9,821 bases of DNA from Deltaproteobacteria bacterium. GTDB taxonomy: Bacteria; Desulfobacterota; Syntrophia; Syntrophales; Smithellaceae. Each line of letters starts with the position of its first letter. Within the stretch, counting starts at the first letter, position 1. Position numbers and translations under genes: made by a program. A model generated the notes under the pieces. That model made no database searches. It was not told where the DNA came from and saw only the letters and a program-made list of their open reading frames with translations. The stretch covers positions 1-9,821 of the forward strand of contig DSAV01000005.1 of the NCBI GenBank assembly GCA_011046295.1, written 5' to 3'. Positions 7,061-9,821 of this stretch are shown here, in pieces.

Positions 7061-7078
7061 ACGGCAAACGATTGCCGT
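7061..7078. promoter_or_regulatory. Perfect palindrome over the nrpR start site: candidate NrpR operator
   Basis: ACGGCAA (7061-7067) and TTGCCGT (7072-7078) form a perfect 7-bp inverted repeat with a 4-nt centre. Written another way it contains GGCA-N6-TGCC at 7063-7076, the same geometry as the GGAA-N6-TTCC operators reported for NrpR in methanogens. It lies just after the predicted -10 and 14 bp before the nrpR start codon, the expected place for an autoregulatory repressor site. Binding by this protein is an inference. Confidence 0.6.
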
Positions 7079-7091
7079 TTACTGATTGCTT

Positions 7092-8092
7092 ATGAAACAG
7101 CTTTTCAACCCGGAAGATATCGAAAGAAAAACGATACTGATTTTGAAAATTCTCAATGAAAGCCTGGAACCACTTGGCGCGCGTGTTATCGCGCACAGAA
7201 TGCAGGAACAGGGCGTTCAATTGAGCGAAAGAACCGTGCGTTATCACCTTAAGCACATGGATGAAAGGAGCATGACCAAACTAATCGGCAGGCGCGATGG
7301 AAGAGTCATTACCGAACTCGGCATGGAAGAAATAAACAATGCCCGTGTTCAGGATAAAATCAGTTTGTCAATTTCCCGTATCGACGTGCTTTCCTTCCAA
7401 ACAACCTTTAACCTCAAGGAAAAACGCGGCCTGGTACCGGTAAATGTTTCATTTTTCCCCGAAGAAAAATTCCGGCAGGCTCTCGCCTTGATGAAACCGG
7501 TTTTAAAAAAAAACTGGCCGTTTCCGGGCATGTTGCCGTCGCCGGGGCGGGGGAAAAATTGGGAGATATTACCATCCCGGAAGGCAAGATTGGCCTGGCG
7601 ACTCTCTGCAGCATCGTCGTAAACGGTGTACTGCTCAAGCACGGCATCCCCATTGATTCCAAATTCGGCGGCATCCTGCAGTTGAAAAACGGCGAACCGC
7701 TGCGTTTTGTTGAGCTAATTCATTATTCCGGTTCGTCGCTTGACCCTTCGGAAATATTCATCCGCGGCAAAATGACCTCGGTAAACGACGTCGCACGAAA
7801 TGGTGAAGGCAAAATTCTGGCCAATTTCCGGGAAATTCCCGCTCTCAGTCGTCCGCTGGTTGAAGATTTGATTGCCGGTTTTCGTGAGGCGGGTATAAAT
7901 GGAATTCTTGCCGTCGGCGAAGTAGGTAAAGAGCTGGCGCAAACCAACGTGGATATAAACAAAGCCGGCATGATTCTCGTCGGCGGATTGAACCCGGTGG
8001 CTGCGGCGCACGAAAAAGGCTTTGACGTGGAAAACAAGGCGATGTCCACCGTAATGGAATTTGATGACCTGTACAGCATCGAGAAACTATAA
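7092..8092 (+). CDS. nrpR: NrpR-type nitrogen regulator (DUF128), frame broken at an A9 run
   Basis: Homologue of NrpR, the archaeal repressor of nitrogen-assimilation genes that releases DNA on binding 2-oxoglutarate. Residues 1-75 are a winged-helix-like domain (LGARVIAHR; recognition helix near SERTVRYHLKHM, 45-56; IGRRDGR). The effector (NRD) domain follows: GLVPVNVSFFPEE, EGKIGLATLCSIV, FGGILQ, YSGSSLDPSEIFIRGKMTSV, ILANFREIPALSRPLVE, GGLNPVAA, AMSTVMEF. A single such domain, about 333 residues in all, is seen, whereas the methanococcal protein has two. The frame changes by -1 at 7505-7513: upstream codons run on to a TAA at 7620-7622, giving a 176-residue product, while the family sequence continues in the other frame as KLAVSGHVAVAGAGEKLGD. 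Everything else is intact, so the gene is disrupted very recently, recoded, or misread in sequencing. ATG 7092 is chosen over an in-frame TTG at 7086; no strong Shine-Dalgarno precedes it. Confidence 0.88.
7502..7514 (+). other. Frame-change site: T_TTA_AAA_AAA_AAC slippery run in nrpR
   Basis: In the upstream frame the codons read GTT TTA AAA AAA AAC, with nine A at 7505-7513. One more A would restore the family reading frame exactly (V-L-K-K-K-L-A-V). The run contains T-TTA-AAA, A-AAA-AAA and A-AAA-AAC heptamers, all compatible with -1 ribosomal slippage, and A9 is long enough for RNA polymerase slippage. A small GGCA-TGT-TGCC hairpin (7527-7537) lies 12 nt downstream; no upstream Shine-Dalgarno-like stimulator is evident. 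Confidence 0.75.
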
Positions 8093-8148
8093 AAACTTTT
8101 TAAAAACCTTTCATGCTGAAATCTACAGGTGAAATGAACAATAAATTT

Positions 8149-8155
8149 GGAGGAG
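8149..8155 (+). promoter_or_regulatory. Strong gdhA ribosome binding site that decides the start
   Basis: GGAGGAG lies 6 nt before ATG 8162. An in-frame TTG at 8147 overlaps this site and would give a false five-residue extension. In the 69-nt gap after nrpR a small TTTCA-TGC-TGAAA palindrome (8109-8121) is visible, but no convincing separate promoter. Confidence 0.9.
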
Positions 8156-8161
8156 AATTAT

Positions 8162-9517
8162 ATGTCAGTGATTAGTGATGTAATTGCGAAAGTAAAACAG
8201 ACGGATCCAAACCAGCCCGAGTTTCATCAGGCTGTAGAAGAGGTTCTGGAGACGCTGGAACCCACAGTCAAGAAGCATCCGGAATTTGTTAAAGCTGGTA
8301 TTTATGAACGCATCGTCGAGCCGGAAAGAGCAATTATTTTCCGCGTGCCCTGGATGGATGACAAAGGAAACGTTCAAGTAAACCGCGGTTTCCGCGTTCA
8401 GTTCAACAACGCCATCGGCCCTTTCAAGGGCGGCCTGCGCTTTCACCCTTCGGTGAACCTGGGCATCATCAAATTCCTCGGTTTCGAACAAATCTTCAAA
8501 AATGCCCTGACCACTCTGCCCATGGGCGGGGGTAAAGGAGGTTCGGATTTCGACCCCAAAGGCAAATCCGACACGGATGTAATGCGTTTCTGCCAGGCTT
8601 TTATGCGCGAACTATACCGTCACATCGGCGGGGAGATCGACATTCCCGCCGGCGACATCGGCGTGGGCGGACGTGAAATCGGCTACATGTACGGGTACTA
8701 CAAAAAAATACGTAATGAACACACCGGCGTCCTCACGGGCAAGGGGCTTGAGTACGGGGGAAGCTTAATCCGTCCGGAGGCTACCGGCTACGGCACGGTA
8801 TATTTCGCCGCGGAAATGCTGGCCACGCGCGACCTTGATTTTAAGGACAAAACCGTCGCGGTGAGCGGCGCGGGAAATGTGGCTCAGTTCGCCGTGGAAA
8901 AAGTAAATCAGCTGGGTGGAAAAGTTATATCTCTTTGTGATTCCTCCGCGACTATTATTGACGAGGCCGGCATTGACGACGACAAATGCTGCTACGTTCT
9001 GGATTTGAAAAACGTCAAGCGCGGCCGCATCACCGAATATGCCGATAAATACAAAACCGTCTGCTATGAAGGCAAGAACGTCTGGGATGTCATCCGGGAA
9101 CAGAGCATTAAGGTTGATGTCGCCCTGCCCTGCGCCACGCAAAACGAAATCAGCGGAAAGAACGCCGCGGCTCTGGTGAAAAACGGATGCATCTGCGTGG
9201 CTGAAGGCGCCAACATGCCTTCGACTCCTGAAGCTGTCAAGATTTTTCAGGAGAACAAAATTCTCTACGGCCCGGGTAAAGCGGCCAATGCCGGCGGCGT
9301 GGCCACCTCCGGCCTGGAAATGAGCCAGAACAGCCTGAGGTTTTCCTGGACGCGTGAAGAAGTTGACGAACGCCTTCAGAAAATCATGAAAAGTATTCAC
9401 AAGGCCTGTTACGATACGGCAGAAGCATACGGCAGAAAAGGGGATTATATCACCGGCGCGAACATCGCCGGATTCACGAAGGTGGCCAAGGCCATGCTGG
9501 CCTACGGTGTGGTGTAA
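8162..9517 (+). CDS. gdhA: NADP-type glutamate dehydrogenase (hexameric, family I)
   Basis: A 451-residue cytoplasmic enzyme that makes glutamate from 2-oxoglutarate, ammonium and NADPH. Substrate and catalytic residues are visible: Lys89 in KGGLRFHPSVN, Lys125 in the active-site motif LPMGGGKGGSDFDP, and Asp165 in IPAGDIGVGGRE. The Rossmann domain has GAGNVAQFA, and the end of strand 2 reads CDSSATI, close to the SDSSGTV of E. coli GdhA, which favours NADP. The C-terminal AANAGGVATSGLEMSQN is diagnostic. Length and sequence match the E. coli type (about 447 residues). It follows nrpR by 69 nt on the same strand, so it is probably co-transcribed and under the same operator, although translation should be strong from its own ribosome binding site. 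No truncation or missing key residue is seen. Confidence 0.97.
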   Translation: MSVISDVIAKVKQTDPNQPEFHQAVEEVLETLEPTVKKHPEFVKAGIYERIVEPERAIIFRVPWMDDKGNVQVNRGFRVQFNNAIGPFKGGLRFHPSVNLGIIKFLGFEQIFKNALTTLPMGGGKGGSDFDPKGKSDTDVMRFCQAFMRELYRHIGGEIDIPAGDIGVGGREIGYMYGYYKKIRNEHTGVLTGKGLEYGGSLIRPEATGYGTVYFAAEMLATRDLDFKDKTVAVSGAGNVAQFAVEKVNQLGGKVISLCDSSATIIDEAGIDDDKCCYVLDLKNVKRGRITEYADKYKTVCYEGKNVWDVIREQSIKVDVALPCATQNEISGKNAAALVKNGCICVAEGANMPSTPEAVKIFQENKILYGPGKAANAGGVATSGLEMSQNSLRFSWTREEVDERLQKIMKSIHKACYDTAEAYGRKGDYITGANIAGFTKVAKAMLAYGVV

Positions 9518-9557
9518 AAAAACAGATACAAAATAAATTATTTTCTTATCTGACAAT

Positions 9558-9596
9558 AAAAAAAGCCGCGCCCAGTATAAGGCCGCGGCTTTTTTT
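9558..9596. terminator. Intrinsic, probably bidirectional terminator after gdhA
   Basis: Seven A plus GCCGCG (9558-9570) pair with CGCGGC plus seven T (9584-9596) over 13 bp around a 13-nt loop. The A run on one side and T run on the other make it usable from both directions, which would suit a convergent gene on the right. Confidence 0.95.
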
Positions 9597-9726
9597 ATAA
9601 AATAAATTCGTTACTCTTGTGAAAAAAATATTTTTCTAAATAATTACTCTTTCTGCTATATGAAATTTATTCAACCACAGCTTATTTACTATAATCTTAT
9701 TAGGCATAATACCAAAAAACGGGGTA

Positions 9727-9821
9727 CTATTTTAGCAAAATATCATGGATAATTTTTCTTTTGCGCCCTTTGTTTGCGCCCCGATGCACTCTGACTAACT
9801 CTTTCAAATAGGCAAAGCAGC
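9727..9821 (-). CDS. Unrecognised protein, C-terminal fragment (runs off the right edge)
   Basis: One minus-strand frame is open from the window edge to TAG at 9729-9727 and encodes 30 residues, beginning CFAYLKELVRVHRGANKG and ending RKRKIIHDILLK. The mix of a helical start and a basic tail looks like a genuine C-terminus, and the bidirectional terminator 130 nt downstream would serve it. I do not recognise the family. A second minus-strand frame also stays open for about 26 codons, so chance is possible. Within this stretch TTTGCGCCC occurs twice, 13 bp apart (9760-9768 and 9773-9781). The interval 9597-9726 shows nothing but A/T-rich sequence. Confidence 0.3.
   Translation of the reverse strand, partial: CFAYLKELVRVHRGANKGRKRKIIHDILLK

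Noticed and set aside
7559..8092. Downstream nrpR part as an independent gene from TTG 7559
   Set aside because: The family alignment continues upstream of 7559 in this frame to the A9 run, so it is the rest of nrpR and not a separate gene, although internal initiation cannot be fully excluded.
8090..8111. Direct repeat TAAAAACTTTT / TAAAAACCTTT between nrpR and gdhA
   Set aside because: Low-complexity A/T sequence of a kind expected by chance in intergenic DNA; it overlaps the nrpR stop and has no regulatory geometry.
8765..9556. Minus-strand open frame of 263 codons opposite gdhA
   Set aside because: It is antisense to conserved GdhA Rossmann and C-terminal motifs and starts in the gdhA 3' region; no recognisable domain.
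9660..9752. Plus-strand 30-codon open frame
   Set aside because: No ribosome binding site, low-complexity A/T-rich content and no recognisable motif.

Overview
The window looks like a chromosomal segment of an anaerobic deltaproteobacterium, perhaps Syntrophales-like (Syntrophus or Smithella relatives). This is inferred from the gene content: a PurS-PurL fusion with a separate PurQ, a stand-alone 3-hydroxyacyl-CoA dehydrogenase, and a bacterial homologue of the archaeal nitrogen regulator NrpR next to NADP-type glutamate dehydrogenase. No rRNA or other phylogenetic marker is present, so the taxonomy is soft.

Layout. The left edge (1 to about 119) carries, on the minus strand, the first 18 codons of what looks like an IS30-family transposase and its presumed terminal repeat, ending almost on top of the purL start. 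Next is purL (purSL type, 130-3111) and, 12 nt later in the same reading frame, purQ (3124-3948): together the FGAM synthase step of purine synthesis. Convergent to them is an 11-TM sodium:neurotransmitter-symporter family amino acid transporter (5364-4000, minus). A 283-bp divergent intergenic region holds two near-consensus sigma70 promoters, one for the transporter and one for a 3-hydroxyacyl-CoA dehydrogenase gene (5648-6820), which ends at a strong intrinsic terminator (6846-6880).

The right third is a nitrogen-assimilation module. An NrpR-type gene (7092-8092) is broken by a one-base frame change at a run of nine A, and gdhA (8162-9517) follows 69 nt downstream with a strong Shine-Dalgarno and a 13-bp-stem, bidirectional-looking terminator (9558-9596). 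Over the predicted nrpR transcription start lies a perfect palindrome whose core is GGCA-N6-TGCC, the same geometry as NrpR operators known from methanogens. A degenerate copy lies 126 bp upstream. The simplest reading is that NrpR, a 2-oxoglutarate-responsive repressor, controls itself and gdhA, whose enzyme consumes 2-oxoglutarate and ammonium. The A9 frame change adds a question: sequencing error, recent inactivation, or recoding/slippage.

The last 95 bases may encode the C-terminus of an unrecognised minus-strand gene converging on the gdhA terminator. No tRNA, rRNA, CRISPR array or phage genes were seen.
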